A stretch of 64,000 nt of DNA from an uncultured Paenibacillus sp. (GCA_937895345.1 CALAWP010000084.1:26331-90330), one strand, 5' to 3'; shown: positions 1-8,334, numbered from the stretch's first letter. Notes: generated from the letters alone by a model not told the origin. A program made the numbers and translations.

Positions 1-237
1 GATGATTTGAAACCGGACTACGCAGTAGATGAAAAGACGCTGCAGTCGCGCTTGCCCGATACGATGAATTTGGATCAAGTCCTTGCAGACTGCATCGAGC
101 TTGGATTCGTCGATCGAGTGCGCGGCGGTTATCGCCTCAATTACAAGGCTGATCTTGCGGTTAGATTGCTGGCTGTCGTGCATCAAACGATCAACAAGCA
201 GGGAACGATGAATGTCATGATGGGGAGACCGGAATGA
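1..237 (+). CDS. 3' end of an unrecognised gene (5' part outside the window)
   Basis: The frame is open from the first base of the window and ends in a TGA at 237, so this is the last 78 residues of a longer protein. The visible part is mostly alternating helix and short strand with a basic stretch (DRVRGGYRLN) that could be the wing of a winged-helix fold. I do not recognise the family. A TTG at base 7 could in principle start a 76-residue protein, but no ribosome binding site can be seen because the window begins there. It is followed by a shared bidirectional terminator. Confidence 0.45.
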   Translation, partial: DDLKPDYAVDEKTLQSRLPDTMNLDQVLADCIELGFVDRVRGGYRLNYKADLAVRLLAVVHQTINKQGTMNVMMGRPE

Positions 238-257
238 AGATCAGGGGTTGAACAGAA

Positions 258-289
258 CAAGAGACTTTCCTTTGCTGGAAAGTCTCTTG
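258..289. terminator. Bidirectional rho-independent terminator
   Basis: A perfect 13-bp stem (CAAGAGACTTTCC) with a 6-nt loop is followed by TTTATTATT. It lies between the end of the truncated first gene and the stop of the minus-strand DUF4127 gene, so it probably ends transcription from both sides. Confidence 0.85.
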
Positions 290-296
290 TTTATTA

Positions 297-1997
297 TTAA
301 AGCGTAGTTACCGGGCTTAAAGTAATTTCATTGGGCCGTACCCAGATAAATTCCGGATTGGTATACGCTAAAGATCCAGCCGAATATCCGGCAAAGGACC
401 AGGTCGAACCGCTGATCTGCTTCACGTTGTATGCAGTCGCGGTACTGCCAATCAAAAAGGCGCTTTTTGCTTTTAACGTGTTGGTGTAGGTTTGCATCCG
501 GTTACGCATAATGCCATAAATCCCTTGAAAGTCGGAATTTGGAAGATAGATGGTCATATTCATGCCTTGCGCAGCCACAATATTGGAATAGGAAGAACGA
601 CTGTCCGCCAGCGATCGAACTTCTTCAATAACGATCGTTTTGTAGTAATAATCCTTCAAGAACCGCTTAAAGAGAAGCGAACCGTGAGCATTGACGGCCG
701 AGTTCAACGCCGCGGCTTGCGTTTCTGTGACAAGGAAGGCATAGCGAGCTTGTCCCATGCCAAGCGAGATGCCAATTCTGTTCCCGGCGGTATTCCAGGC
801 GCTATAACCCAAGATCCGTCCGGTATACTGGTTTCCAAGCAAAGCTTCTGTCACCGTACCTTGTACTGTACTGCCTGTGAAGTTAATGACCACCGTTGCT
901 ACGCGGTTCGTTCCATTTGCCTGGATGCGGCTAACCGCGCTGGATGCCTGATCGGCTCCTGTAATGGCCACAATCTCAATGTTAGGCGCACTGGTCACGT
1001 ATTGACCGCCAACGATGTCAATATGGCGAAGGATATTTTGATGGACGTCCATATACTCATACGGATTAGTAATGGTCGATCCGTGAGGCCCGTAATATTG
1101 TACGGAAATTCTCGGCTTGCTGCCGCCTCGATGCAATTGGTTGGCCATGCGTGCTACCAGCGAATGACCCAAGCCGTCGGCATCGGGCAGGATAACGGCA
1201 CGGTTAGGATTTTGACCGCCGCTTCCTCCAAGCGATTTATTAATAAAGTTTTCGATAAAGCGGATCTCGTTTAGTTGTACTCCCTGCAATTTGGCGTCAT
1301 CGACACCGACAGCAAGGAAATCGATGTACCCGAGACGGGCCAGCTGATCCAGGACGTAGTAGTTGGTTTTAAATTTGTGCTGGCGCGTGTTGTAATATTG
1401 ATTTTTGTTAAAATATTGCGTGTTACCGTACTGACCGCCTGAAGGAGTGGTATTATACCCGTTCAAAATACTGGTGAACGTTGAGTACGGGAAGCGCGGC
1501 TCACCCATAAACTCACGAGATTCGTTGTAGGCCGCATAGGAAAGTCCTTCCGTAAAGGATGTGGTAGCCAGACGCATAATGGTATCCAGGACATAGACGG
1601 GTTTGCTCGGATAAGACTGCTTAATCTGCCGGATCACATCGAGCAGGTTAGTTACGTTTGAATCGTAATTGGGATAGGTTCCGCCTCCGCTTGCCCGCAA
1701 TCTTCTGCTGCCGATCAAACCGCCATAAGCGAGCATATCGATGGAAATAATAAATCCTTCTGCCGCTGCGGCATTGTTCAAGATAAACTGGCGAATGTTC
1801 GACGTGTTTCCAAAAGCAGGCGAAGAGGTGCTTATGATTTGCCCGCCCGAAGCCGTACCCTGGGAGTCAATCCGGTTCCGTATATCAGCGGCGTTGGGGG
1901 TAATTAAGTTCAGTCCCGATGCCTGCCCCAGTTTAATCACATCATCAAGGTTTACGGGACGGTCGTCCAAGGGGACATACAATACATTTCTCATCAT
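297..1997 (-). CDS. DUF4127 family protein
   Basis: 566-residue protein opening with the N-terminal signature of DUF4127 (NVLYVPLDDRPVN), followed by the family-typical runs around residues 80-110 (ISIDMLAYGGLIGSR) and 270-290 (VILPDADGLGHSLVARM). The biochemical function of the family is not established. No signal peptide or membrane segment is visible, so it is probably cytoplasmic. The gene stands alone on the minus strand. The start is one of two tandem ATG codons; AAGGAGAG lies about 7 nt before the second (1994), which may be the true start. The C-terminus from about residue 480 is rich in Asn/Ser/Thr. Family assignment is from recognised motifs; no function is claimed. Confidence 0.8.
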   Translation of the reverse strand: MMRNVLYVPLDDRPVNLDDVIKLGQASGLNLITPNAADIRNRIDSQGTASGGQIISTSSPAFGNTSNIRQFILNNAAAAEGFIISIDMLAYGGLIGSRRLRASGGGTYPNYDSNVTNLLDVIRQIKQSYPSKPVYVLDTIMRLATTSFTEGLSYAAYNESREFMGEPRFPYSTFTSILNGYNTTPSGGQYGNTQYFNKNQYYNTRQHKFKTNYYVLDQLARLGYIDFLAVGVDDAKLQGVQLNEIRFIENFINKSLGGSGGQNPNRAVILPDADGLGHSLVARMANQLHRGGSKPRISVQYYGPHGSTITNPYEYMDVHQNILRHIDIVGGQYVTSAPNIEIVAITGADQASSAVSRIQANGTNRVATVVINFTGSTVQGTVTEALLGNQYTGRILGYSAWNTAGNRIGISLGMGQARYAFLVTETQAAALNSAVNAHGSLLFKRFLKDYYYKTIVIEEVRSLADSRSSYSNIVAAQGMNMTIYLPNSDFQGIYGIMRNRMQTYTNTLKAKSAFLIGSTATAYNVKQISGSTWSFAGYSAGSLAYTNPEFIWVRPNEITLSPVTTL

Positions 1998-2169
1998 ACA
2001 CTCTCCTTTATTAATTGAAATAGGCCGACAGTCAGGAAGGGGGAAGAACGGCCTTTCCCCCAGTCGATTCGTTTCCCGGTTGATTGGCCTTCACTTATAA
2101 AGGTAAATTGCCCCCGTCATTTACAACCATTATTTTTTTATTGGGCCATAGCAGGAAGCAATTGCATGC

Positions 2170-2175
2170 TATAAT
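2170..2175 (+). promoter_or_regulatory. Possible -10 element of the ECF sigma factor gene
   Basis: A perfect TATAAT lies about 60 bp before the sigma factor start. No good -35 box at 16-18 bp is visible, so the promoter call is weak. Confidence 0.3.
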
Positions 2176-2235
2176 TGAAGTCAGATGACAAAGATTTACA
2201 CGTGACGAGGGTTTGCCTATCCCAAGGAGGCCAAG

Positions 2236-3192
2236 ATGAACGAAACTGCATCAGAGCTTACGTTGTTGGAGAACTTGAAGCCGGAGTTAACCTCGTATTG
2301 TTACAGAATGCTGGGATCGATCGATGACGCGGACGATGCCGTTCAGGAGACGTTTATTCGCGTTTGGCAAAGTTGGAGCTCATTCCGGCAGGAGTCCTCA
2401 TCCAAAACGTGGGTTTACCGTATCGCATCGAACTTATGCCTGGACAAGCTAAGACAAGCCAAGCGCCGTTCTCGTCCCGTTGATATATCCGACCCGGCGG
2501 TTACGATCGTCGAGCCTCGCGAAATGCTGCCGGACTCATCCTGGATTTGGCCGGCCCCTTCGTTTACGGATAATCCCGAGGAGCGTCTTATTCGCAAAGA
2601 TACTCTTCAGCTTTGTTTTATCGCTCTGTTGCAAACTTTGCCTCCTCGTCAGCGAGCGGTACTTATTTTGAAGGACGTATTCGAATGGTCCTCCAAACAA
2701 ATCGCAGAGACTTTAGGAATGTCGTCATCGGCCGTTAACAGCGCTCTCCAGAGGGCCAGAGGTACGATGGAACAAGCGAAGCTGAACTCTGATGAGTTTA
2801 ACGGGATGGATGCCGAACCGGATCGCGAATTGCTGACGCGGTATGTGGAAGCCTTCGAACAGTTTGATATTCAAGCGTTGGTCGCATTGTTTCATGAAGA
2901 AGGCCGTATGTCCATGCCCCCGTTCGCGATGTGGATTCGCGGCAAGGACGATTTGTCCCAATTTTTTGCGCTTACCCGCTGGCATTGCGAGGGGTCCCGG
3001 TTTTTGCCGGTTACGGCCAATGGCGGTTATCCTGCATTTGCGCAGTATGTGCCGAACAGCGAGCGGTCCTGCTTAGTACCTTGGGGGATTCACATCCTCG
3101 AAATTAAAGACAATCAAATATACCATGTCCAAAATTTCATTAACGCCAAATTATTTTCGCGATTTGGGCTTCCCGAACAAATATACCGATGA
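2236..3192 (+). CDS. ECF-type RNA polymerase sigma factor with C-terminal SnoaL-like domain
   Basis: 318 residues. Sigma region 2 spans about residues 15-85 (YRMLGSIDDADDAVQETFIRVWQ) and region 4 about 130-185 (LPPRQRAVLILKDVFEWSSKQIAETLGMS). From about residue 195 there is an NTF2/SnoaL-like domain (RYVEAFEQFDIQALVALFHEE). This fused layout is typical of the sigma-70 subfamily that includes mycobacterial SigG-like proteins (TIGR02960 type), in which the C-terminal domain is thought to replace an anti-sigma factor. No anti-sigma gene is adjacent. AAGGAGG precedes the ATG. The next gene, an SRPBCC protein, is about 70 bp downstream on the same strand and may be a target or operon partner; that link is inferred from position only. 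Confidence 0.85.
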   Translation: MNETASELTLLENLKPELTSYCYRMLGSIDDADDAVQETFIRVWQSWSSFRQESSSKTWVYRIASNLCLDKLRQAKRRSRPVDISDPAVTIVEPREMLPDSSWIWPAPSFTDNPEERLIRKDTLQLCFIALLQTLPPRQRAVLILKDVFEWSSKQIAETLGMSSSAVNSALQRARGTMEQAKLNSDEFNGMDAEPDRELLTRYVEAFEQFDIQALVALFHEEGRMSMPPFAMWIRGKDDLSQFFALTRWHCEGSRFLPVTANGGYPAFAQYVPNSERSCLVPWGIHILEIKDNQIYHVQNFINAKLFSRFGLPEQIYR

Positions 3193-3265
3193 ATTTAGTG
3201 CTCTAATTACGTCTATATAAATGAGCAGTGAAATTGAAGATCAATTTGAGAGAGGTGCCAATAAG

Positions 3266-3682
3266 ATGGAAGCAACGAAAATAACCGTGCAGGCAGTAAT
3301 TCAAGCGCCAGTGGAAAAAGTATGGAAGTGTTGGACAGAGCCGGAGCATATTACAAAGTGGAGCCAGGCTTCGGAGGAATGGCACGCACCGTATGCGGAA
3401 AACGATTTGCAGGCCGGCGGCAAGTTTCTGACCAGAATGGAAGCGAAGGACGGCAGCTTTGGCTTTGACTTCAGCGGGGTTTACGATGATGTGAAGGTGC
3501 ATGAAGTGATTGCGTACTCCTTGGGAGACGGAAGAAAAGTCGAAATCACGTTCATCGCTCAAGGAAACGAAACGAAGGTCGTGGAAACGTTTGACGCCGA
3601 AAGCACCCATCCCCTTGAACATCAGCAGGCTGGCTGGCAAGCGATTCTGGACAATTTCAAAACATATGCGGAACAATCTTGA
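3266..3682 (+). CDS. SRPBCC / AHSA1-like ligand-binding protein
   Basis: 138 residues from the ATG at 3266, preceded by GAGAGGTG; an upstream in-frame ATG at 3221 has no ribosome binding site. The opening (VQAVIQAPVEKVWKCWTEPEHITKW) is the classic first strand and helix of the Bet v1/START fold in AHSA1-type proteins. The end (EHQQAGWQAILDNFKTYAE) is the usual C-terminal helix covering the cavity. Ligand and function are unknown. These proteins are often encoded next to ECF sigma factors, as here. Cytoplasmic; no motif suggests catalysis. Confidence 0.85.
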   Translation: MEATKITVQAVIQAPVEKVWKCWTEPEHITKWSQASEEWHAPYAENDLQAGGKFLTRMEAKDGSFGFDFSGVYDDVKVHEVIAYSLGDGRKVEITFIAQGNETKVVETFDAESTHPLEHQQAGWQAILDNFKTYAEQS

Positions 3683-3690
3683 ACCGCCAG

Positions 3691-3720
3691 AGGCGCCCAA
3701 AAGGGCGCCTTAAACTTTTT
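3691..3720 (+). terminator. Rho-independent terminator after the SRPBCC gene
   Basis: Perfect 8-bp stem AGGCGCCC / GGGCGCCT with an AAAA loop, followed by TAAACTTTTT, a few bases after the SRPBCC stop. Confidence 0.85.
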
Positions 3721-3849
3721 CTTAAAGAGTTATACGCGATTATGGGCAATTTGTTTTTAATGATCTTTTCCTTTCCCTTATGCGGGCTGACTGCCTAGAC
3801 TTGAAGTACAACAGAATCCCCACTTTAAATTCGGAAAGGAAGTAAACGG

Positions 3850-4111
3850 ATGGTCGATGTTTTTGCTATAGCTGACATTATTGTGAAACATATAAAGACC
3901 TATTACCCTCAAGATGTTGCTATTGTCGGATATTACCGATCTTATTTGCAGGGGCGGGCAACGGAACGATCGGGCAGATTTTGAACCGTTGCGATTAGCT
4001 GTTCTGCAGCTCGTAGAGAAGGTGGAGAATCACCTCCAAACCGAAGGGGTATCTTTGAACCGGTTCGACTCTGTTGCTGAATTCGAAGCCTTTTACATAA
4101 ATAGAGTGTGA
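3850..4111 (+). pseudogene. Broken nucleotidyltransferase-like gene (internal deletion plus frameshift)
   Basis: An ATG at 3850 with GGAAAGGAAG upstream opens a 44-codon frame that reads like the start of a small nucleotidyltransferase (VAIVGYYRSYLQGRATERS, compare the usual GSxxxGxxxxxSD motif). It then runs into TGA at 3982-3984 exactly where the catalytic SDxD should follow. From about 3960 a different frame carries what looks like the end of such a protein (PLRLAVLQLVEKVENHLQTE), ending at 4111. Intact relatives are about 250-300 residues, so most of the middle is missing and the two ends are out of frame. The sequence shows the two frames; the family assignment is from memory of the motif. 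A short functional gene seems unlikely. Confidence 0.6.
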
Positions 4112-4286
4112 AAGCTAAGGCGCCCTGTTTTTTTGGAACGGCTGGAGACAGACCGCAAAGTCATCTTCAGTCGTTTTTTGCCTTGAAAAAAAGTTGTTTA
4201 CAAATGGCGCAAATTAGAGAAAATAGGAAATGGGACTTGCTTGCTCGAAATTGATTGATAACCTAATCATGTGAGGAGAATTACTG

Positions 4287-5057
4287 TTGGAATCCATCTG
4301 GCTGGAGTATGCATGGGCACTGCTGATTCTGATCGCGTTGGAGGGGCTGTTGTCGGCGGACAACGCATTGGTGCTTGCCGTTATTGCGAAGCATTTGCCT
4401 GACGACCAGAAGAAAAAAGCGATCAATTACGGGATCTTGATGGCCTTCGTCTTTCGGTTTGCCGCTTTGTTTGCGATCTCCTTCATCGCCAACGTTTGGC
4501 AAATTCAAGCGATCGGCGCCGCTTATTTGCTGTACCTGGGGTTAAAGCACATCATCAAAGCGCGCTTTGGCAAGGAGAACAAAAACAATCGCGAGGAAGT
4601 CAAAAAGGAATCTGCAGGCAAAGGCTTCTGGCCGACCGTAGGGAAAATCGCCATTGCGGATTTGGCCTTCGCCATTGATTCGATTCTCGCGGCGGTCGCC
4701 CTGGCGCTCGGTCTTCCGGATTCGCCGCTTGGCGACTTTGGCGGTATGGACGCCGGAAAATACATCGTTGTCGTCCTTGGCGGAATTGCCGGACTGGTTC
4801 TGATCAAATTTGCGGCCACATGGTTTGTGAAGCTGCTTGCCCAGCGGCCGGCTTTGGAGACAACGGCTTACGCGATCGTGGCATGGGTCGGCGTGAAGCT
4901 TGCCGTTATAACGCTTGCGCACGAGGATATCGGCGTATTGGATCATCATTTCCCGCACAGCACCGTTTGGACTCTGGTCTTCTACGGCGTCTTGGTTGCC
5001 ATAGCTCTATGGGGATGGTTTGCTCCATCCAACAAAAAGCAGGCGGAGCGTGCTTAG
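4287..5057 (+). CDS. TerC family integral membrane protein (YkoY/YceF-like)
   Basis: 256 residues with about seven hydrophobic segments. Diagnostic acidic residues lie inside the membrane part: EGLLSADNALV near residue 20 and DLAFAIDSILAA near residue 130, as in TerC-family metal transporters. Bacillus relatives (YkoY, YceF) help load or export manganese for secreted enzymes. Starts at a TTG with GAGGAG 9 nt upstream. The ~175-bp leader was checked for the manganese (yybP-ykoY) riboswitch; I could not find its conserved core. Convergent with araR across a shared terminator. Substrate not determinable from sequence. Confidence 0.85.
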   Translation: MESIWLEYAWALLILIALEGLLSADNALVLAVIAKHLPDDQKKKAINYGILMAFVFRFAALFAISFIANVWQIQAIGAAYLLYLGLKHIIKARFGKENKNNREEVKKESAGKGFWPTVGKIAIADLAFAIDSILAAVALALGLPDSPLGDFGGMDAGKYIVVVLGGIAGLVLIKFAATWFVKLLAQRPALETTAYAIVAWVGVKLAVITLAHEDIGVLDHHFPHSTVWTLVFYGVLVAIALWGWFAPSNKKQAERA

Positions 5058-5087
5058 AGGCCAGCTCGTGACGTGCGGATTGCACGC

Positions 5088-5125
5088 AAAAAGGATGATT
5101 GCTCGGACAAGCAATCATCCTTTTT
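5088..5125. terminator. Bidirectional terminator between the TerC gene and araR
   Basis: Long stem AAAAGGATGATTGCT / AGCAATCATCCTTTT with a short loop, A-rich on one side and T-rich on the other. It serves the two convergent genes and touches the araR stop codon. Confidence 0.85.
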
Positions 5126-6211
5126 CTATTCCATCGCCTTCACCGTTTCCCCTTCCACCAGGACAGGCTGATAGTAGGTTTTGTTGGGCAAGTCCTTTTT
5201 GCCCTGCAATGTCTTAATGACCCAATCCGCAGCGTCGCGGCCCATTTGTTCTTGGGGGTGGGTGAGCGTCGTCAGCTGGATATTGGCGTTCTTGGCGATA
5301 TAAGAGTTGTCCTGGCCAATGACGGACAGCTCGTCCGGAATGGAGATGCCCAGCCTTCTGCAGGCATGAACGACTTCCAGGCCGACCTCGTCGTTGTAGC
5401 AGACAAGCGCCGTCAATCCATCCCGGTTGTCGGTCAGAAACTGCTCCAGATTGGCGGACAGCTCCGGCTTCGTCTCCGTATCGAAAGAAAGGACATGCTC
5501 GGGCTGGAACCGTAATTTGGCTTCCCCGAGCGCTTTGATGTAACCCTTCATTCTGAACTTCCCTTGCAAATCGTCCATTTTCGCGATGATGCCGATCTGC
5601 GTATGCCCTTTGGCAATCAGCTCCCGGGCGGCGAGATAGCTGGACTGCACGTCATCCAGACAGAAGAACGGAACCTCCAGCTCCTCATAATAGGCATTGA
5701 TCATCGCGAACGGAACGTCTTGCTCCTTAAACGACAGGTAATAAGCGATGTTGGGATTGTAGACGTTGCTTCGGGTCGGTTCGATAATCAGTCCGTCCAC
5801 GCCGTAGGACAACATCATTTCGAGCGCCTTTTTTTCCTGCGCGACGTTATTGTTGGTGCTGGCCAGCAGCAAGGAATAGTTGTCTTCGTTCAATCGGCTT
5901 TCGATGCCTCGAATAATGGAGGGGAAAATGTAGTCCGAAATATAGGTCGTGATGACGCCGATCGTTTTGTTCATGGCTTTGCCGCCCGACCGGGTCCGGT
6001 ATTGGCTGCTGACGTACGTGCCGGAGCCCTTCTCGCTTCTCAGGAACCCCTCGTTCGACAACTCCAGAATCGCCTTTCGAACCGTCTGCCGGCTGACGTT
6101 GTAGCTGTCCTGCAGGGCGGACTCCGTAGGAATTTGATCGCCTGCCTTGTACGTGCCCGACAGGATATGACTTTTGATATCGTCTATAATCATTTGGTAC
6201 TTTGGCTTCAT
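5126..6211 (-). CDS. araR: AraR, L-arabinose-responsive transcriptional repressor
   Basis: 361 residues. The N-terminus (1-70) is a GntR-type winged helix (GDQIPTESALQDSYNVSRQTVRKAI). Residues about 80-360 are a LacI/periplasmic-binding-like effector domain (TIGVITTYISDYIFPSIIRG, SVIGQDNSYIAK). This GntR-LacI chimera is the defining layout of Bacillus AraR, of about the same length. The ATG at 6211 is chosen because the domain begins there; the upstream in-frame extension to 6319 lies in the regulatory region. Divergent from the kinase-araD-araA operon. AraR boxes in its own promoter and in the operon promoter show autoregulation and operon control by established Bacillus logic: repression lifted by L-arabinose. 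Confidence 0.95.
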   Translation of the reverse strand: MKPKYQMIIDDIKSHILSGTYKAGDQIPTESALQDSYNVSRQTVRKAILELSNEGFLRSEKGSGTYVSSQYRTRSGGKAMNKTIGVITTYISDYIFPSIIRGIESRLNEDNYSLLLASTNNNVAQEKKALEMMLSYGVDGLIIEPTRSNVYNPNIAYYLSFKEQDVPFAMINAYYEELEVPFFCLDDVQSSYLAARELIAKGHTQIGIIAKMDDLQGKFRMKGYIKALGEAKLRFQPEHVLSFDTETKPELSANLEQFLTDNRDGLTALVCYNDEVGLEVVHACRRLGISIPDELSVIGQDNSYIAKNANIQLTTLTHPQEQMGRDAADWVIKTLQGKKDLPNKTYYQPVLVEGETVKAME

Positions 6212-6243
6212 GCGGCACACTTCTTTCATTATTGTTCGGAAAG

Positions 6244-6255
6244 TTGTACGTACAT
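6244..6255. promoter_or_regulatory. AraR operator at the araR promoter
   Basis: TTGTACGTACAT matches the Bacillus AraR consensus core (TTGTACGTACAA). It lies directly downstream of the probable araR -10 element, where bound AraR would block its own transcription. Confidence 0.8.
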
Positions 6256-6283
6256 ATTTTAACATGAATTGGTCGAAAAGCAA
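6256..6283 (-). promoter_or_regulatory. Probable araR promoter
   Basis: Read on the minus strand: TTGCTT (6283-6278), 16-bp spacer, TAAAAT (6261-6256), about 45 bp before the araR start codon. The AraR box follows immediately. Confidence 0.45.
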
Positions 6284-6307
6284 GTGCGGCCGCTTTACCG
6301 GGCGAAC

Positions 6308-6322
6308 GCAACCGTACAACTT
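6308..6322. promoter_or_regulatory. Possible third, degenerate AraR box
   Basis: Read on the minus strand, AAGTTGTACGGTTGC keeps one good half-site (TTGTACG) of the AraR consensus. It lies between the two stronger boxes and could help loop formation, as cooperative AraR binding does in Bacillus subtilis. Confidence 0.4.
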
Positions 6323-6416
6323 TCAACGATGTCAGCTCGAGCAGCTGCAGGATGACACGGGGAAAATAAGTTGTCGACGGTCTGTCGACTTATGTAGGTA
6401 TAACTATTAGACTATA

Positions 6417-6445
6417 TTGACAAATGTACGTACAAAAAATATACT
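6417..6445 (+). promoter_or_regulatory. Promoter of the arabinose operon with AraR box in the spacer
   Basis: TTGACA (6417-6422), 17-bp spacer, TATACT (6440-6445): a near-perfect sigma-A promoter. The spacer holds ATGTACGTACAA (6424-6435), a strong AraR operator, so repressor and polymerase cannot bind together. Transcription would start near 6452, leaving a ~265-nt leader before the kinase start. Confidence 0.85.
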
Positions 6446-6460
6446 AAGGCTGTCAGCAAT

Positions 6461-6474
6461 GGAAAGCGCCTTCT
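6461..6474. promoter_or_regulatory. Candidate cre (CcpA) site in the arabinose operon leader
   Basis: GGAAAGCGCCTTCT matches about 11-12 of 14 positions of the Bacillus cre consensus TGAAARCGYTTTCA and lies about 10-20 bp downstream of the predicted transcription start, a common place for catabolite repression roadblocks. Confidence 0.4.
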
Positions 6475-6715
6475 TGGGATTGAAAGGCTCCGGTTGTCTC
6501 ACGCGAAATGACCGGTTCGATCGGAAGGGGCTGTGATTGCGGAAGCAATACGCCAATTGAAATCGTCATTACGACAACGAGATAGGTTGAACCTGAAGAT
6601 GGCACGAAGTCGATTCCTCATGCAGCTTGGCTTCGGTGCGAGAATCATTGGTTCAACGTATATACAACGCGGTATAGACAAATATGCCGCGAACAGAGAG
6701 GAGACATGCGCGAAC

Positions 6716-8332
6716 ATGAGTCATGCAGACTTGAAAGAAGCGATAGCCAAGGGAGAAACGTCGCTCGGCATCGAATTTGGTTCTACGCGGATCAAGGCGG
6801 TGCTGATCGATCGTCGTTTCGAGACGATCGCATCGGGAAGCTACGAGTGGGAAAACAAGCTCAAGGACGGCTATTGGACGTATGATCAGGAGGATATTAT
6901 CGCAGGCCTCCAAACCGCTTACCGCGAATTGAAGCGGGAAGTGGAGCAGAAATACGGAGTGACCCTCAAGACCGTCGGATCGATCGGCTTCTCCGCCATG
7001 ATGCACGGCTATTTGGCCTTCGACAGCCAAGGAGAGCTGCTGGTGCCGTTCCGCACTTGGCGCAACGCCACAACCGGCGCGGCGGCCAAGGAATTGACGG
7101 AGCTGTTCCGGTTCAATATTCCCGAACGCTGGAGCATCGCGCATTTGTACCAGGCGATCTTGAACCAAGAGGAGCACGTGTCGCGCCTGGATTACGTGAC
7201 GACGCTGGCCGGCTACATTCACTGGCTGCTGACCGGCGATAAAGCGATCGGCATCGGGGATGCTTCCGGAATCTTCCCGATCGATGAAGCGACGCACAAT
7301 TATCACCCGGCGATGGTCAAGCAATTCGACGAGCTGATCGCCGCCAAAGGTTATCCGTGGAAGCTGGAGGGTCTGCTGCCTAAAGTGCTTCTCGCAGGCG
7401 AGCAAGCCGGCGAGCTGACGGCGGCGGGAGCCGCCATTCTGGACCCGGCCGGAGATTTGCAGTCCGGCATTCCGCTGTGTCCTCCGGAAGGCGACGCCGG
7501 CACGGGCATGGCAGCGACGAACAGCGTCAAGAAGCGTACGGGCAATATATCCGTGGGCACTTCCGTGTTTGCCATGATTGTATTGGAGAAGGAATTGTCC
7601 AAGGTGTATCCGGAAATCGATATGGTCACGACGCCGGACGGCAGCCCGGTCGGCATGGTGCATGCCAACAACTGCTCCAGCGATCTGAACGCCTGGATGG
7701 GCTTGTTCCGCGAATTTGCCGAAGCGATGGGATTCCAGGCGGATTCCGGCAAGCTGTTCAGCGTGCTGCTGGGCAAGGCGCTCGAAGCCGATCCGGACGG
7801 CGGCGGCTTGCTGAGCTACGGCTATCTCTCGGGCGAAAATATTACGGGACTCGAGCAAGGCCGGCCGTTATTCGTTCGTTCGCCGGAAAGCAACTTTAAT
7901 CTGGCCAACTTCATGAGAACGCATCTGTTCACGGCTTTCGGAGCGCTCAAGCTCGGCATGGACATTTTGACCGACAACGAACAAGTGGCCATCGACAGCA
8001 TCCTGGCGCACGGCGGTCTCTTCAAAACCCCTGTCGTCGGGCAAAAGGCGCTGGCGGCCGCGCTGAACGTGCCGATCTCGGTCATGTCCACCGCGGGCGA
8101 AGGCGGGGCATGGGGCATGGCGCTTCTGGCCTCTTACATGATCAACAAGGATCGGGAAGAGAACCTGGCGGACTTCCTCGAGCAGAAGGTCTTCCAAGAT
8201 GCCGAAGGACAGGAGCTGGCACCGGATCCGACCGATGTGAAAGGGTTCCAGGCCTTTATTGAACGATACAAGGCAGGGCTTGTCATCGAGCAGGCCGCTG
8301 TCGACCATCTGCTGGAGAACGGGAGGGGCTAA
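6716..8332 (+). CDS. FGGY-family carbohydrate kinase, probable L-ribulokinase
   Basis: 538 residues, ATG at 6716 with AGAGGAG upstream; a longer in-frame extension from 6533 lies in the leader and is rejected. The N-terminal ATP-binding motif reads SLGIEFGSTRIKAVLID, followed by FSAMMHGYLAFD and a second-half motif GNISVGTSVFAMIV, all typical of FGGY kinases. It should phosphorylate L-ribulose to L-ribulose 5-phosphate, because it sits between the AraR-controlled promoter and araD-araA, where a ribulokinase is needed. The sequence does not resemble the classical AraB of Bacillus or enterics (MAxxIGxDFGxxSxRA start), so it may be a non-orthologous replacement. It overlaps no gene; araD starts 2 nt after its stop. 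Confidence 0.8.
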   Translation: MSHADLKEAIAKGETSLGIEFGSTRIKAVLIDRRFETIASGSYEWENKLKDGYWTYDQEDIIAGLQTAYRELKREVEQKYGVTLKTVGSIGFSAMMHGYLAFDSQGELLVPFRTWRNATTGAAAKELTELFRFNIPERWSIAHLYQAILNQEEHVSRLDYVTTLAGYIHWLLTGDKAIGIGDASGIFPIDEATHNYHPAMVKQFDELIAAKGYPWKLEGLLPKVLLAGEQAGELTAAGAAILDPAGDLQSGIPLCPPEGDAGTGMAATNSVKKRTGNISVGTSVFAMIVLEKELSKVYPEIDMVTTPDGSPVGMVHANNCSSDLNAWMGLFREFAEAMGFQADSGKLFSVLLGKALEADPDGGGLLSYGYLSGENITGLEQGRPLFVRSPESNFNLANFMRTHLFTAFGALKLGMDILTDNEQVAIDSILAHGGLFKTPVVGQKALAAALNVPISVMSTAGEGGAWGMALLASYMINKDREENLADFLEQKVFQDAEGQELAPDPTDVKGFQAFIERYKAGLVIEQAAVDHLLENGRG

Positions 8333-8334
8333 CG

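Noticed and set aside
4112..4286. Manganese (yybP-ykoY) riboswitch before the TerC gene
   Set aside because: Expected for YkoY-type genes, but no conserved core could be found in this leader.
6533..6715. Extended start of the kinase
   Set aside because: The region lacks kinase similarity and a ribosome binding site and sits in the operon leader.
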